A stretch of DNA of 64,000 bases, taken from Oerskovia flava (lineage in GTDB: Bacteria > Actinomycetota > Actinomycetes > Actinomycetales > Cellulomonadaceae). The stretch is taken from NCBI RefSeq assembly GCF_026163685.1, contig NZ_JAOXSR010000001.1, forward strand, positions 372,001 to 436,000. The letters are read 5' to 3'. Shown in pieces: positions 33,312 to 42,648 of the stretch. Position 1 is the stretch's first letter. Every line of letters begins with the position of its first letter. The position numbers and the translations under genes are program-made. The notes under the pieces were generated by a model. It was not told the origin of the DNA. It made no database searches and was given only the letters and a program-made list of their open reading frames with translations.

Positions 33312-34907
33312 GTGAGCGTCGAGCGTGCGGACGAGCTCGACGTGCCCCGGGGGTCGGCGGCGTTCGTCGCCGTCGACCTCGGGGCGACCAGCGGGCGCGT
33401 GATCCTCGGGGTGGTCGAGAACCCCGCGCCGGGGACGGACCTGCCCGACGGCGGTGGCGCACCCCGGGTGCACCTCGTCGAGACCGCGCGGTTCACCAAC
33501 GGGCCGGTGGCCCTCCCGGTGTCGGCGCCCGCCGGGGAGCCGGGACCGGGCGACACCGGCACGGCGCTGCACTGGGACGTGCTGCACCTGTGGCGTGGTG
33601 TCCTCGACGGGGTGCGCGCGGCGGGCCTGCTGGCGCGCCGGCACGGGCTCGAGGTGCGCGGGGTGGGCGTCGACTCGTGGGCCGTGGACTACGGCCTGCT
33701 GGACGCGACGGGCGCGCTCCTCGGCAACCCGCGGCACTACCGCGACCCGCGCACCACGGGCGTGCCGGACGCGGTGTACGCACGGGTGGACGCGGCGACG
33801 CACTACGCGGTGAACGGCCTGCAGACCCTGCCGTTCAACACCGAGTTCCAGCTCGTCGCGGGCGCCGACGACGCGACGTGGGCGGCGGCCGCCGAGCTGC
33901 TGCTCGTGCCGGACCTCATGACGTACTGGTTGACCGGGCGCCGCGTCGCGGAGGTCACCAACGCCTCGACGACCGGCCTGCTCGACACCCGGTCCCGCAC
34001 CTGGTCCGACGACCTCGTCGCGCGCCTCGGTGCCGAGTACCCGGCCCTGGGCGCGCTGCGCGATCGGCTGCCCGCGCTGGTCGAGCCGGGGACCGTCGTC
34101 GGGCACCTGCTGCCCGCGGTGCAGGAGGCGACGGGCCTCGGCGCGGTGCCCGTCGTCGCGGTCGCCTCGCACGACACGGCCTCGGCCGTGGTCGCCGTCC
34201 CCGCCTCCACGCCGGGAGCGACGGTCGCCTACGTCTCGTGCGGCACGTGGTCCCTCGTGGGGCTCGAGCTCGACGAGCCCGTGCTGAGCGAGGCGAGCCG
34301 GGCGGCGAACTTCACCAACGAGCTCGGCCTCGACGGCTCGGTGCGCTACCTGCGCAACGTCATGGGCCTGTGGGTGCTCAACGAGTGCGTGCGCGAGTGG
34401 ACCGAGGCCGGTGACGACGTCGACCTGGGTGCGCTGCTGGCGGCGGCCGGCGACGAGCCCGGCGGTGGTTGCCTCGTCGACGTCGACGGCGACGAGTTCC
34501 TCGCGCCGGGGTCCATGCCGGACAGGGTGCGCGCGGCCGCGCGGCGGACGGGTCAGGAGGTCCCGCAGACCCGTCCCGCGCTGGTCCGCGCGGTGCTCGA
34601 CAGCCTCGCCGCCGCCTACGCCCGGGCGCTCACCCAGGCGTGCGAGCTCTCCGGCGCCCGCGTCGACACCCTGTACCTCGTGGGCGGCGGGTCGCAGAAC
34701 GAACTCCTGTGCCGGCTCACGGCCGAGGCGACCGGGCTGCCGGTCGTCGCCGGGCCGGTCGAGGCGGCGGCGCTCGGGAACGTGCTCGTCCAGGCCCGGG
34801 CGGGCGGGGCCGTGTCCGGCGGGCTCCCGGACCTGCGCCGGGTCGTCGTGGCGAGCAGCACGCTGCGCCGCGTCGAGCCCCGCGCGGCGGGCACCCTCGT
34901 CGGGTGA
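33312..34907 (+). CDS. rhaB: Rhamnulokinase
   Basis: 531 residues of the FGGY kinase family. The N-terminal phosphate loop is VDLGATSGRVILG, followed by GVDSWAVDYGLLD and LPFNTEFQL. The C-terminal ATPase lobe shows VASHDTASAV, VSCGTWSLVGLEL and LYLVGGGSQNELLC. It phosphorylates L-rhamnulose ahead of the aldolase. The GTG at 33312 has a G-rich ribosome site directly upstream, and GTG 33303 is an alternative. The RhaB-specific run FTNELGLDGSVRYLRNVMGLW supports rhamnulose over other FGGY substrates. Confidence 0.94.
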   Translation: MSVERADELDVPRGSAAFVAVDLGATSGRVILGVVENPAPGTDLPDGGGAPRVHLVETARFTNGPVALPVSAPAGEPGPGDTGTALHWDVLHLWRGVLDGVRAAGLLARRHGLEVRGVGVDSWAVDYGLLDATGALLGNPRHYRDPRTTGVPDAVYARVDAATHYAVNGLQTLPFNTEFQLVAGADDATWAAAAELLLVPDLMTYWLTGRRVAEVTNASTTGLLDTRSRTWSDDLVARLGAEYPALGALRDRLPALVEPGTVVGHLLPAVQEATGLGAVPVVAVASHDTASAVVAVPASTPGATVAYVSCGTWSLVGLELDEPVLSEASRAANFTNELGLDGSVRYLRNVMGLWVLNECVREWTEAGDDVDLGALLAAAGDEPGGGCLVDVDGDEFLAPGSMPDRVRAAARRTGQEVPQTRPALVRAVLDSLAAAYARALTQACELSGARVDTLYLVGGGSQNELLCRLTAEATGLPVVAGPVEAAALGNVLVQARAGGAVSGGLPDLRRVVVASSTLRRVEPRAAGTLVG

Positions 34908-34940
34908 CGCCCCGACGGGGCCGACCCGTAGGGTGAGCGG

Positions 34941-35813
34941 ATGATCGACGGCTCCCGGGAATCCCCGTCGCCCCCGCCGGCCCCGTCGTCGGTCGAGGCC
35001 GAGGCCGAGGTCGAGCTCGTGCACGACGGCGTGACGCACGTCGTGCGCGTCGACGGCACGGTCCGCCGCCCCGTGCGCCCGTTCACGGCGACGATCCAGG
35101 ACTACCTCGCGCACCTGCACGCCCGGGGTTTCACCGACGCCCCCGTGCCCCTCGGCACCGACGGGCAGGGGCGCGAGGTGCTCTCCTTCGTCCCCGGTGA
35201 CGTCCCGGTGGAGCCGCTGCCCGCAGACGTCGCGGGCCTCGAGGTGCTGGCGGCCCTCGGCGGGTTGATCCGTCGCCTGCACGACGCCGCGGAGTCCTGG
35301 GAGCCTGATGCCGGGGCGGTGTTCGGGTCCATCCCCGGCGTCGTCCCGGACGGCGTCGTCCCGATGTTCGACACCCCGGAGCTCGTCTCCCACCAGGACT
35401 ACTGCCCGGGCAACGTCGTCTTCCGTGGCGGTCTGCCCGTCGCGCTCATCGACTTCGACCTCGCCCGCCCGACGACGCGCGGCGCCGACGTCGTCAACGC
35501 GCTCGGGTGGTGGGTGCCCTTGCGCGACCCCGTCGACCGTGGCGAGGCGCTCGCCGGGGCCGACGCCGCGGTCCGCGTCCGTGCGTTCGCCGACGGGTAC
35601 GGCATGGACGGTGGGCTGCGGGAGCAGGTCGTGCCGCTCGCGCGCAGGCGGGCGGCGAACCTGCGGCTCACGATGCGTGCGGCGGCCGAGGCGGACCCGG
35701 TGTTCCGGCGGTGGTGGGACGACGGGCTCGCGGAGCGGCTCGACCGCGCGGAGGTGTGGTTGTCCGGCGAGGCGGCACGGATCGAGCGGGCGCTGCTCGC
35801 CCCCGCGGCCTGA
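34941..35813 (+). CDS. Aminoglycoside-phosphotransferase-like kinase
   Basis: 290 residues. The kinase-like fold of the APH family is shown by the catalytic loop HQDYCPGN (HxDxxxxN) and the metal-binding IDFDLARP. The N-terminal lobe reads VVRVDGTVRRPVRPFTATIQDYLAHLHARGF. Family members phosphorylate antibiotics, amino alcohols or sugars, and context gives no substrate. A Pro-rich stretch (ESPSPPPAPSS) begins the protein. It lies 33 bp after rhaB and could be co-transcribed. It converges on prfC with only 3 bp between stops. Confidence 0.8.
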   Translation: MIDGSRESPSPPPAPSSVEAEAEVELVHDGVTHVVRVDGTVRRPVRPFTATIQDYLAHLHARGFTDAPVPLGTDGQGREVLSFVPGDVPVEPLPADVAGLEVLAALGGLIRRLHDAAESWEPDAGAVFGSIPGVVPDGVVPMFDTPELVSHQDYCPGNVVFRGGLPVALIDFDLARPTTRGADVVNALGWWVPLRDPVDRGEALAGADAAVRVRAFADGYGMDGGLREQVVPLARRRAANLRLTMRAAAEADPVFRRWWDDGLAERLDRAEVWLSGEAARIERALLAPAA

Positions 35814-35816
35814 GGA

Positions 35817-37454
35817 TCAGCCGAAGACGACGTCCTCCTGCAGGACGGCGTCGGGCAGCTTGGTCCGCACGGACGACAGGCGCCACCGGTCCGGGAAGAG
35901 GGCCAGGAACTCGCCGTCCTCGCGCTGGAGCACCTCCACACCGAGCTGCTGGTTGAGGTCGGCGACCCACTCGCGGGTCGTGCGCAGCGCGATCTGGTAC
36001 TGGAGGCGGTCGAGCGTGACGGGCGCGTTGAACTCGGTCGCCATCCGGTGCTCGGCGACCTCGAACTGCATCGGCCCGACGGCGGCGAGCACGGGCGCCT
36101 GGTCACCGCGCAGGTCCGAGCGGAGCACCTGCACAACACCCTCCGCGCCGAGCTGCGTGACGCCGCGCTGGAACTGCTTGTAGCGCGAGACGTCCTTGGC
36201 GCGCATCACCGCGAAGTGCTCGGGCGCGAAGGTCGGCAGGGGCGGGTACTCGACGGGCTGGTCCAGGTACAGCGTGTCGCCGACGCGCAGGTTGGCGGCG
36301 TTGACGAGCCCGACGACGTCCCCCGGGTACGCCTCGTCGACGATCGTCCGCTCACGCCCGAAGACCTGCTGGGCGTACTTCGTCGCGAAGGGCCGCCCGG
36401 TGCGCGCCGACGTGACGACCATGCCGCGCTCGAACACGCCCGAGCAGATCCGGGCGAACGCGAGGCGGTCACGGTGCGCGGTGTCCATCCCGGCCTGCAT
36501 CTTGAACACGAACGCGCTGAAGGGCGCCTCGACGGGCCGCCGCTCGTCCGTGACGGTGGGGCGCGGGGTCGGGGAGGGGGCGACGTCGACCAGCACGTCG
36601 AGCAGGGCGTGCACACCGAAGTTCTGCACCGCCGACCCGAACAGCACGGGAGTCGTCTCGCCGGCGCGGAACGTCTCGTCGTCGTGGTCGGCGCCCGAGG
36701 CCTCGAGGAGCTCGGACTCCTCGGCCGCCGTCGTCCAGGCGTCACCCTCGCGCTCGAGCGCGGCGTCGGCGTCCATGACCTCCTCGGGGGCGATCGTCGT
36801 GCCGCCCGCCGTGCGCGTGAACCGCACGTAGCTGCCCGTGCGGCGGTCCAGCACACCGCGGAAGTCGCCGCCGATGCCCACGGGCCACGTCAGCGGTGTC
36901 GGGACCAGGCCGGTGCGCTCCTGGATCTCGTCCATCAGCTCGAGCGCGTCCTTGCCCGGGCGGTCCCACTTGTTGATCACCGTGATGAGCGCGATGCCGC
37001 GGTGCTTGCACACCGCGAAGAGCTTCATGGTCTGCGCCTCGAGACCCTTCGCGGCGTCGACGAGCATGACCGCGGCGTCGACCGCGGACAGCACCCGGTA
37101 CGTGTCCTCCGAGAAGTCGGCGTGCCCGGGGGTGTCGACGAGGTTGATCACGGCGTCCCGGTACGTGAACTGCAGCGCGGCCGACGTGATGGAGATCCCG
37201 CGCGCCTGCTCCATGTCCATCCAGTCGGACACCGTGCGCCGGCCCCCGGCCTTGCCGTCGGCGCGCCCGGCCTCGCGGATCGCGTTCGCGTGCAGCGCGA
37301 GCGCCTCGGTGAGCGTCGACTTGCCCGCGTCCGGGTGGCTGATCACCGCGAACGAGCGGCGCCGCGCTGCCTGCGCGAGCACGGCCGCCCGGTCCCGGGA
37401 GGAGATGGCGCCGTCGGCGGAGGTGGTGGTCGTCGCGTTCGCGGACTGGGGCAC
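35817..37454 (-). CDS. prfC: Peptide chain release factor 3
   Basis: 545 residues. RF3 is the GTPase that removes RF1/RF2 from the ribosome after termination. Motifs: G1 HPDAGKST (about 40-47), switch I MEQARGISITSAALQF, G3 DTPGHADFSEDTYR, G4 NKWDRPG. The domain order ends with the RF3-specific segment VLRSDLRGDQAPVLAAVGPMQFEV. Starts are uncertain: GTG 37454 has AGGA 7 nt upstream, GTG 37469 adds five residues, and GTG 37508 would lie in the probable promoter (GACAAT, reverse strand, 37497-37502). A housekeeping gene that separates the rhamnose locus from the next region. Confidence 0.94.
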   Translation of the reverse strand: MPQSANATTTTSADGAISSRDRAAVLAQAARRRSFAVISHPDAGKSTLTEALALHANAIREAGRADGKAGGRRTVSDWMDMEQARGISITSAALQFTYRDAVINLVDTPGHADFSEDTYRVLSAVDAAVMLVDAAKGLEAQTMKLFAVCKHRGIALITVINKWDRPGKDALELMDEIQERTGLVPTPLTWPVGIGGDFRGVLDRRTGSYVRFTRTAGGTTIAPEEVMDADAALEREGDAWTTAAEESELLEASGADHDDETFRAGETTPVLFGSAVQNFGVHALLDVLVDVAPSPTPRPTVTDERRPVEAPFSAFVFKMQAGMDTAHRDRLAFARICSGVFERGMVVTSARTGRPFATKYAQQVFGRERTIVDEAYPGDVVGLVNAANLRVGDTLYLDQPVEYPPLPTFAPEHFAVMRAKDVSRYKQFQRGVTQLGAEGVVQVLRSDLRGDQAPVLAAVGPMQFEVAEHRMATEFNAPVTLDRLQYQIALRTTREWVADLNQQLGVEVLQREDGEFLALFPDRWRLSSVRTKLPDAVLQEDVVFG

Positions 37455-37522
37455 GGAGTCGTCCTGCACTGATCGGGGTCGTTGGGGTCGTGCACCATTG
37501 TCGCGCACCCTACGATCAGCCG

Positions 37523-37987
37523 GTGCGCCCCCTCCGCCTGGCGTTCGTCGCCTATCTCGCCGCCGTCCTCGTCGTCACGCTGTGGCCGTCGCCGCAGACC
37601 ACCGACGCGCCACGGTGGACGGCCGCGATCCTCGCCGCCGCGCACACGCTCGGGATCCCGCTGACGGTCGAGGTGCTCGAGCCCCTCGCGAACGTCGTGA
37701 TGTTCGTGCCGTTCGGCCTCCTGGGCTGGTTCCTCGCCGCGGACCGGCGTCCCGGGACGCCCCGCGGCCGGCTCGCGGCGGTCGTGGTGCTGGCAGGCTG
37801 CGCGCTCAGCGCGAGCATCGAGACCGTGCAGCTGGCCGTCCCCGGGCGCGTCACGTCGCTCCAGGACGTCGTCGTCAACACCGCGGGCGCCCTCGTCGGC
37901 GTGCTCCTCGCGCTCCTCCTCACCCCGCTCGTCGACCGGCTCGTCGACCGGCATGGGACCCGCAGGCCGACCCGGCTTGGCCGATGA
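37523..37987 (+). CDS. VanZ-family membrane protein
   Basis: 154 residues with four hydrophobic segments (LAFVAYLAAVLVVTLWPSPQ, ANVVMFVPFGLLGWFLAA, LAAVVVLAGCALSASIETVQL, VVVNTAGALVGVLLALLLTPL). The VanZ signature appears as N-V-V-M-F-V-P-F-G and S-I-E-x-x-Q-L-x-x-P-G-R-x-x-S-x-x-D-V-V-x-N-T. Function is poorly defined (teicoplanin resistance in the founding case). A TACGAT box at 37511-37516 ends 6 nt before the GTG, so the mRNA is probably leaderless. Confidence 0.85.
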   Translation: MRPLRLAFVAYLAAVLVVTLWPSPQTTDAPRWTAAILAAAHTLGIPLTVEVLEPLANVVMFVPFGLLGWFLAADRRPGTPRGRLAAVVVLAGCALSASIETVQLAVPGRVTSLQDVVVNTAGALVGVLLALLLTPLVDRLVDRHGTRRPTRLGR

Positions 37988-38012
37988 CCCGTCCCGGGGG
38001 AATGATCGACCC

Positions 38013-39035
38013 ATGCTGATCCCCACCGGCGCACCCGGCTCACGCATCGTCGGCCTCGGCCACGACCAGCCCGCCACCATCTGGACGAACGACGACATCG
38101 CGCAACGGGTCGAGACCAACGACGAGTGGATCCGCTCCCGCACCGGCATCGTGACCCGCCACGTGGCCGACGACGACACCACCGTCGCGGACATGGCCGC
38201 ACGTGCCGCACGGCACGCCCTCACGGACGCGGGCGTCGAGGCAGCCGACGTCGACCTCGTCATCGTCGCGACCGCCACCGCGCGCGACCGCTCGCCCAAC
38301 ACCGCCGGCCGGGTCGCCTACCAGCTGCGGACCGGCGTCATGCCCGGGCAGTCCACGCCCGAGGAGGCCGACACGCTCGACCTGCGCGGCGCCGTCGGGC
38401 CGGCCGTCCTCGACGTCAACGTCGCGTGCTCCGGGTTCGCGCACTCGATGGCGCTCGCGGACCAGGCGATCCGTGGCGGGTCGGCGCGCACCGCGCTCGT
38501 GATCGGCGCGGAGAAGCTCACGGCGTTCACCGACTGGACGGACCGCAGCACGTGCATCCTCACGGCCGACGGCGCCGGTGCCGCCGTCGTGCAGGCGAGC
38601 GACACGCCCGGCATCGGCCCGGTCACGTGGGGCTCCGAGCCCGACCTGACCCCCGCGGTGCTCATCGAGGCGCCCGACGAGAAGTTCGTCCAGGACGGCC
38701 GCGCCGTCTTCAAGTGGGCGATCACCCGCGCGGCCGAGCGTGCCCGCCTGGTCGTCGAGCGCTCGGGGATCGCGGTCGACGACCTCGAGGTGCTCGTCGC
38801 GCACCAGGCGAACCTGCGGATCATCGAGCCCCTGGCCAAGGCGCTCGGCATGGAGGACAAGATCGTCGTCACCGACATCGTCGAGTCCGGCAACACGTCG
38901 GCTGCGAGCATCCCGCTCGGGCTGTCGAAGTGGTGGCACGCGGGCAAGATCCCCGCGGGCGTCCCCGCGCTGCTCTTCGGCTTCGGCGGCGGCTTCGCCT
39001 GGGCGGGGCAGGTCGTCGAGACCCCCTCGCGCTGA
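38013..39035 (+). CDS. 3-oxoacyl-ACP synthase III family protein (FabH-like)
   Basis: 340 residues of the thiolase fold. The catalytic triad is intact: Cys139 in NVACSGF, His264 in VAHQANLRI and Asn294 in ESGNTSAAS. FabH condenses acyl-CoA with malonyl-ACP to start fatty acid synthesis. Unlike standard FabH, about 20 extra residues (107-130, RTGVMPGQSTPEEADTLDLR) precede the catalytic loop, and no other fatty acid gene is nearby, so it may be an accessory enzyme with different acyl preference. GGGGGAA lies upstream of the ATG. Confidence 0.88.
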   Translation: MLIPTGAPGSRIVGLGHDQPATIWTNDDIAQRVETNDEWIRSRTGIVTRHVADDDTTVADMAARAARHALTDAGVEAADVDLVIVATATARDRSPNTAGRVAYQLRTGVMPGQSTPEEADTLDLRGAVGPAVLDVNVACSGFAHSMALADQAIRGGSARTALVIGAEKLTAFTDWTDRSTCILTADGAGAAVVQASDTPGIGPVTWGSEPDLTPAVLIEAPDEKFVQDGRAVFKWAITRAAERARLVVERSGIAVDDLEVLVAHQANLRIIEPLAKALGMEDKIVVTDIVESGNTSAASIPLGLSKWWHAGKIPAGVPALLFGFGGGFAWAGQVVETPSR

Positions 39036-39098
39036 GGCGACCGACCGCTCTCCGGGACAGCCTCGACGCGCAGGCGCCGCGGACGGCAGGATGGGCGC

Positions 39099-40154
39099 AT
39101 GCCCCTCACCCCGCGCTACCTCGCTGCCGAGGACCGCTACGAGTCCATGACCTACCGCCGCACGGGACGCAGCGGCCTCGACCTGCCGGCGATCTCGCTC
39201 GGCCTGTGGCACAACTTCGGTGACGTGAACCCGTTCGAGACGCAGCGGGCGACGGTGCGTCGCGCGTTCGACCTCGGCATCACGCACTTCGACCTCGCGA
39301 ACAACTACGGCCCGCCCTACGGCAGCGCCGAGGAGAACTTCGGGCGGCACCTCGCCCAGGACCTCGCGCCCTACCGGGACGAGCTGATCATCTCGAGCAA
39401 GGCCGGCTACGACATGTGGCCGGGCCCGTACGGCGACGGCGGCTCGCGCAAGTACCTCGTGTCCTCGCTCGACCAGTCGCTGCGCCGGATGGGGCTCGAC
39501 TACGTCGACATCTTCTACTCCCACCGTCCCGACCCGAGCACCCCGCTCGAGGAGACGATGGGTGCGCTGCACGACATCGTCCAGCAGGGGAAGGCCCTGT
39601 ACGTCGGCGTCTCCAACTACTCGCCCGCCCGCACGCGCGACGCCGCGCGCATCCTCGCCGACCTCGGCACCCCGCTGCTCATCCACCAGCCCAGCTACTC
39701 GATGTTCAACCGGCACGTCGAGATCGCCGACCGCGAGGACGCCTACGACGGCCGCCAGGACGAGTCACTGCTCGACGTCGTCGGTGACCTCGGCATCGGG
39801 ACCATCGTCTTCTCGCCGCTGCAGCAGGGCCTGCTCACCGACCGGTACCTGTCGGGCGAGGTGCCCGCGGGCTCGCGCGCCGCCGTCGGGCACTTCCTCA
39901 AGCCCGAGGCGATCGGGGAGACCTACCTCGAGCGGGTGCGGGCGCTCAACGGGATCGCGGCGGGGCGCGGGCAGAGCCTCGCACAGCTCGCGCTGTCGTG
40001 GGTGCTGCGCGACCAGCGCATCACCTCGGCGCTGATCGGCGCGTCGAGCGTCGCGCAGCTCGAGAACAACGTCGCGGCGCTCGAGGCCGCGCCGCTCACG
40101 GACGAGGAGATCGCCGCGATCGAGCCGCACGCGGTCGACGGCACGTCGCGCTGA
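39099..40154 (+). CDS. Aldo/keto reductase (YghZ-like)
   Basis: 351 residues. The NADPH-dependent TIM barrel shows the tetrad Asp65, Tyr70, Lys101 (ISSKAGYD) and His142 (FYSHRPDP), and the cofactor end GASSVAQLENNVAAL. The opening RRTGRSGLDLPAISLGLWHNFGD and the segment GYDMWPGPYGDGGSRKYLV are typical of the YghZ/L-glyceraldehyde-3-phosphate reductase group. General aldehyde detoxification is the safe reading. It could also reduce lactaldehyde from rhamnose breakdown, but it is not in that operon. It converges with the deaminase gene, 6 bp apart. Confidence 0.9.
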   Translation: MPLTPRYLAAEDRYESMTYRRTGRSGLDLPAISLGLWHNFGDVNPFETQRATVRRAFDLGITHFDLANNYGPPYGSAEENFGRHLAQDLAPYRDELIISSKAGYDMWPGPYGDGGSRKYLVSSLDQSLRRMGLDYVDIFYSHRPDPSTPLEETMGALHDIVQQGKALYVGVSNYSPARTRDAARILADLGTPLLIHQPSYSMFNRHVEIADREDAYDGRQDESLLDVVGDLGIGTIVFSPLQQGLLTDRYLSGEVPAGSRAAVGHFLKPEAIGETYLERVRALNGIAAGRGQSLAQLALSWVLRDQRITSALIGASSVAQLENNVAALEAAPLTDEEIAAIEPHAVDGTSR

Positions 40155-40160
40155 CCCGGC

Positions 40161-40661
40161 TCAGGGGCCGGCGTCCGCGGCGCCGGCCCCGCGGAACGGT
40201 GCCAGCCCCGCGGGGCCGAGCGCCGGACCGACGACCTCCACGTCCGCGTCCGACAGGGCGACCAGCTCGGCGCAGGTGATCGCGAACGACGGCCCGGGCG
40301 CGAGCAGCGGGGCGAAGTCGACGGTCGCGGCCGCGAACACGATCCGGGTCACGCCCGCCCAGACGAGCGCCCCGGTGCACTGGGGGCACGGCTCCCCGCT
40401 GGCGTAGCACGTCGCGCCCGTGAGCCGGTGCCGGTCGGCGACCGGCACCGAGCGGACCGCCTCGGTCTCGGCGTGCGCGGTCGGCCCGCTCACGGCGGCG
40501 TCGTTGCGCCCGGTGGCGAGGACCCGTCCCCGCCCGTCGACGAGCACGGCACCGAACGGCGCGCTCCCCGCGGCGGCGGCCGCGCGCGCCAGGTCGAGGG
40601 CCGTGCGCAGGTGCACCCGGTCGGGCTCCGTCACGTCGGTGGCCGCCGGGTCGGCGGTCAC
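40161..40661 (-). CDS. CDA-fold nucleoside/guanine-type deaminase
   Basis: 166 residues. The zinc site of the cytidine deaminase superfamily is complete: HAE (TAHAETEAV) and PCxxC (EPCPQCTGAL), with the N-terminal PFGAVLVDGRGRVLATGRND typical of guanine deaminase/tRNA adenosine deaminase relatives. Its GTG overlaps the stop of the ornithine-cyclodeaminase-like gene (GTGA), making it the last gene of the BMP transporter operon. Substrate is therefore probably a breakdown product of what that transporter imports, perhaps a purine or another cyclic amidine. Confidence 0.85.
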   Translation of the reverse strand: MTADPAATDVTEPDRVHLRTALDLARAAAAAGSAPFGAVLVDGRGRVLATGRNDAAVSGPTAHAETEAVRSVPVADRHRLTGATCYASGEPCPQCTGALVWAGVTRIVFAAATVDFAPLLAPGPSFAITCAELVALSDADVEVVGPALGPAGLAPFRGAGAADAGP

Positions 40662-41650
40662 GAGGCGAGGTCCACGGTCGTGCCACGGCCGAGGGCGCGG
40701 GCGGCGTCGAGCAGCAGCCGGCCGATCGCGACGTCGAGGATGCCGAGCCCGACCGAGTTGAACAGCGTGACCTCGTCCGGTCCTGTCCGTCCCGCGGCCC
40801 GGCCGGTCAGCACGTCGCCCAGCTCCACCTGCACGTGGTCGGGGCCGATCGCGCCCTCGTCGATCGCGAGCAGCACGTCGCCCGACTCGTGCAGCGCCGT
40901 CGACCGGGAGTCGACGACCACCCGGGCCGCGGCCATGCCCGCGCCGTCGATCTCACGGTGGTCGGGGCGGGGTGGGGCGCCGACGGCGTTGACGTGCAGC
41001 CCCGGGTGGAACCACTCGCCCCGCACCACGGGCTCGCGGGACGGCGTGAGCGTGCAGACGACGTCCGACCCGCCGACGACCGCGGCGGGGGAGTCGAGCA
41101 CCGTCACCTTGAGCGACGGGTGACCCGCCGCGAGGTCCCCGACGAACCGGGCGGTCGTGGCCGGTGTGCGCGACCACACGAGCACCTGCTCGAGCTCCAG
41201 GACGCCGGCCAGGGCGTTCACGTGCTCCACCGCGAGCCCGCCGGCGCCGACGAGGCCCAGGACCGACGACGTCGGCCGCGCGAGCGCCCGGGTGGCCACC
41301 GCGCTCGCCGCGGCGGTGCGCAGGCGGGTGGGGAGGCCGCCGTCGAGCACGGCCTCGCACTCGCCCGTCAGGGCGGACACGAGCACCAGCACCGACCGCT
41401 GCGCCGGCAGGCCGCGCGCCCGGTTCCCCGGGATGTCGGCGAGGAGCTTCGACCCCGCCAGCCCCGTGCGGGAGTCGACGGCGGTCAGGGGGAGGAACTG
41501 CGCGTCGGCACCGGGGAGCCGGGCGGACGACAACGGCGGCTGGTCGGCGGTGCCGCGCGCGACGTCGGCGAAGGCGTGCTCGACCGCCGCGACGACGTCG
41601 GCGGGTCCGACGAGGCCTGCGAGCTCGGAGCGGGTGAGGACGAGAGGCAT
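40658..41650 (-). CDS. Ornithine cyclodeaminase / mu-crystallin family protein
   Basis: 330 residues. The family opens with LTRSELAGLVGPADVVAAVEHAF. The NAD(P) domain shows VLGLVGAGGLAVEHVNALAGV. The substrate region includes GLAGSKLLADIPGNRARGLPAQRSVLVLV, where the first Lys is the usual carboxylate-binding residue. Members cyclodeaminate ornithine or reduce cyclic imines and keto-imines. The ATG at 41650 has GGAG 7 nt upstream, although the frame stays open upstream. Pairing with a CDA-fold deaminase and a nucleoside-type importer is unusual and suggests catabolism of a nitrogenous ring compound. Confidence 0.85.
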   Translation of the reverse strand: MPLVLTRSELAGLVGPADVVAAVEHAFADVARGTADQPPLSSARLPGADAQFLPLTAVDSRTGLAGSKLLADIPGNRARGLPAQRSVLVLVSALTGECEAVLDGGLPTRLRTAAASAVATRALARPTSSVLGLVGAGGLAVEHVNALAGVLELEQVLVWSRTPATTARFVGDLAAGHPSLKVTVLDSPAAVVGGSDVVCTLTPSREPVVRGEWFHPGLHVNAVGAPPRPDHREIDGAGMAAARVVVDSRSTALHESGDVLLAIDEGAIGPDHVQVELGDVLTGRAAGRTGPDEVTLFNSVGLGILDVAIGRLLLDAARALGRGTTVDLAS

Positions 41651-41721
41651 GGGTTCTCCAGAGGGAAGGTCGGGCGAGCGGGTCTTGGCGTTCGGCCCGG
41701 CCGTCGGGGCCGGGTGCCGCG

Positions 41722-42648
41722 TCAGGCCGCGCGCACGCGGGCGAACGTCGTCGTCAGGCCGGACGGCGGTCGGCTGTGCGTGACGAGGCCGGCGACCGCG
41801 ACGAGCGCGAGCACGTACGGGAGCATGACCAGCAGGGCGAAGGGGACGTCGACGCCCAGCGCGGGGAGCGTGAACTGCAGGGCCTGCGCCGCTCCGAACA
41901 CGAGCGATGCCACGACCACGGGGACGGGTCGCCAGCTCCCGGCGATGACGGCGACGACCGCGAGGTAGCCGACGCCGGCCGTCATGTTGTCGCTGAAGGT
42001 GCGGACCTCGGACAGCGCGAGCTGCGTCCCGGCCAGGCCCGAGAGCAGCCCGACGCCGAGCACCGCGAGGTGCCGGATGCGGAGCACGGGGATCCCCGCG
42101 CGGTCGGCGGCGGCGGCGTCCTCTCCCACGGCGTCGATCGACAGGCCCCAGCCCGTGCGTCGTGACGTGAGGATCCCGAGCACCACGACGGCTGCGAGGA
42201 GCGCGTACCCGAGCGGGGTCTGGCGGAACAGCGCGGGCCCGACGACGGGGATCTCGCTGAGGACGGGCACGGCCCACCGGTCGAAGCCGGGGACCGCGGT
42301 GCCGCGCTCGAAGAGGAGCCGTGCCCCGAACGTCGTCCCGGCGAGGGCGAGCGCGTTGGCCGCGATGCCGGTGACGATCTGGTTGGCCCGCAGCGTCACG
42401 CTGAGCAGCGCCTGCAGGACGCCGAAGAGCAGCCCGGCCGTCGCGCCGCAGAGCACCCCGGCGAGGGCGGAACCGGTGGTCGTCGCCCCGATGACGGACG
42501 CGAAGGCGCCGGTGAGCATCATGCCCTCGACGCTCATCGTCAGGACGCCGGCACGCTGCCCGACGAGCTCGCCCGAGGAGGCGACGAGCACCGGGACGGC
42601 GAGCGCGACGCTCGCGACGAGGACGTCGGTGAGTACCTGGACGATCAT
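41722..42648 (-). CDS. ABC transporter permease, BMP/nucleoside type (second)
   Basis: 308 residues, about eight to nine membrane segments, branched-chain-amino-acid/ribose permease superfamily. Typical lines: SSGELVGQRAGVLTMSVEGMMLTGAFASV, LRANQIVTGIAANALALAGTTFGARLLF and YLAVVAVIAGSWRPVPVVVASLVFGAAQALQ. With the permease at 42645 it forms the heteromeric channel of a YufOPQ/NupABC-like importer for nucleosides or similar molecules. The start overlaps the stop of that permease. Confidence 0.9.
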   Translation of the reverse strand: MIVQVLTDVLVASVALAVPVLVASSGELVGQRAGVLTMSVEGMMLTGAFASVIGATTTGSALAGVLCGATAGLLFGVLQALLSVTLRANQIVTGIAANALALAGTTFGARLLFERGTAVPGFDRWAVPVLSEIPVVGPALFRQTPLGYALLAAVVVLGILTSRRTGWGLSIDAVGEDAAAADRAGIPVLRIRHLAVLGVGLLSGLAGTQLALSEVRTFSDNMTAGVGYLAVVAVIAGSWRPVPVVVASLVFGAAQALQFTLPALGVDVPFALLVMLPYVLALVAVAGLVTHSRPPSGLTTTFARVRAA

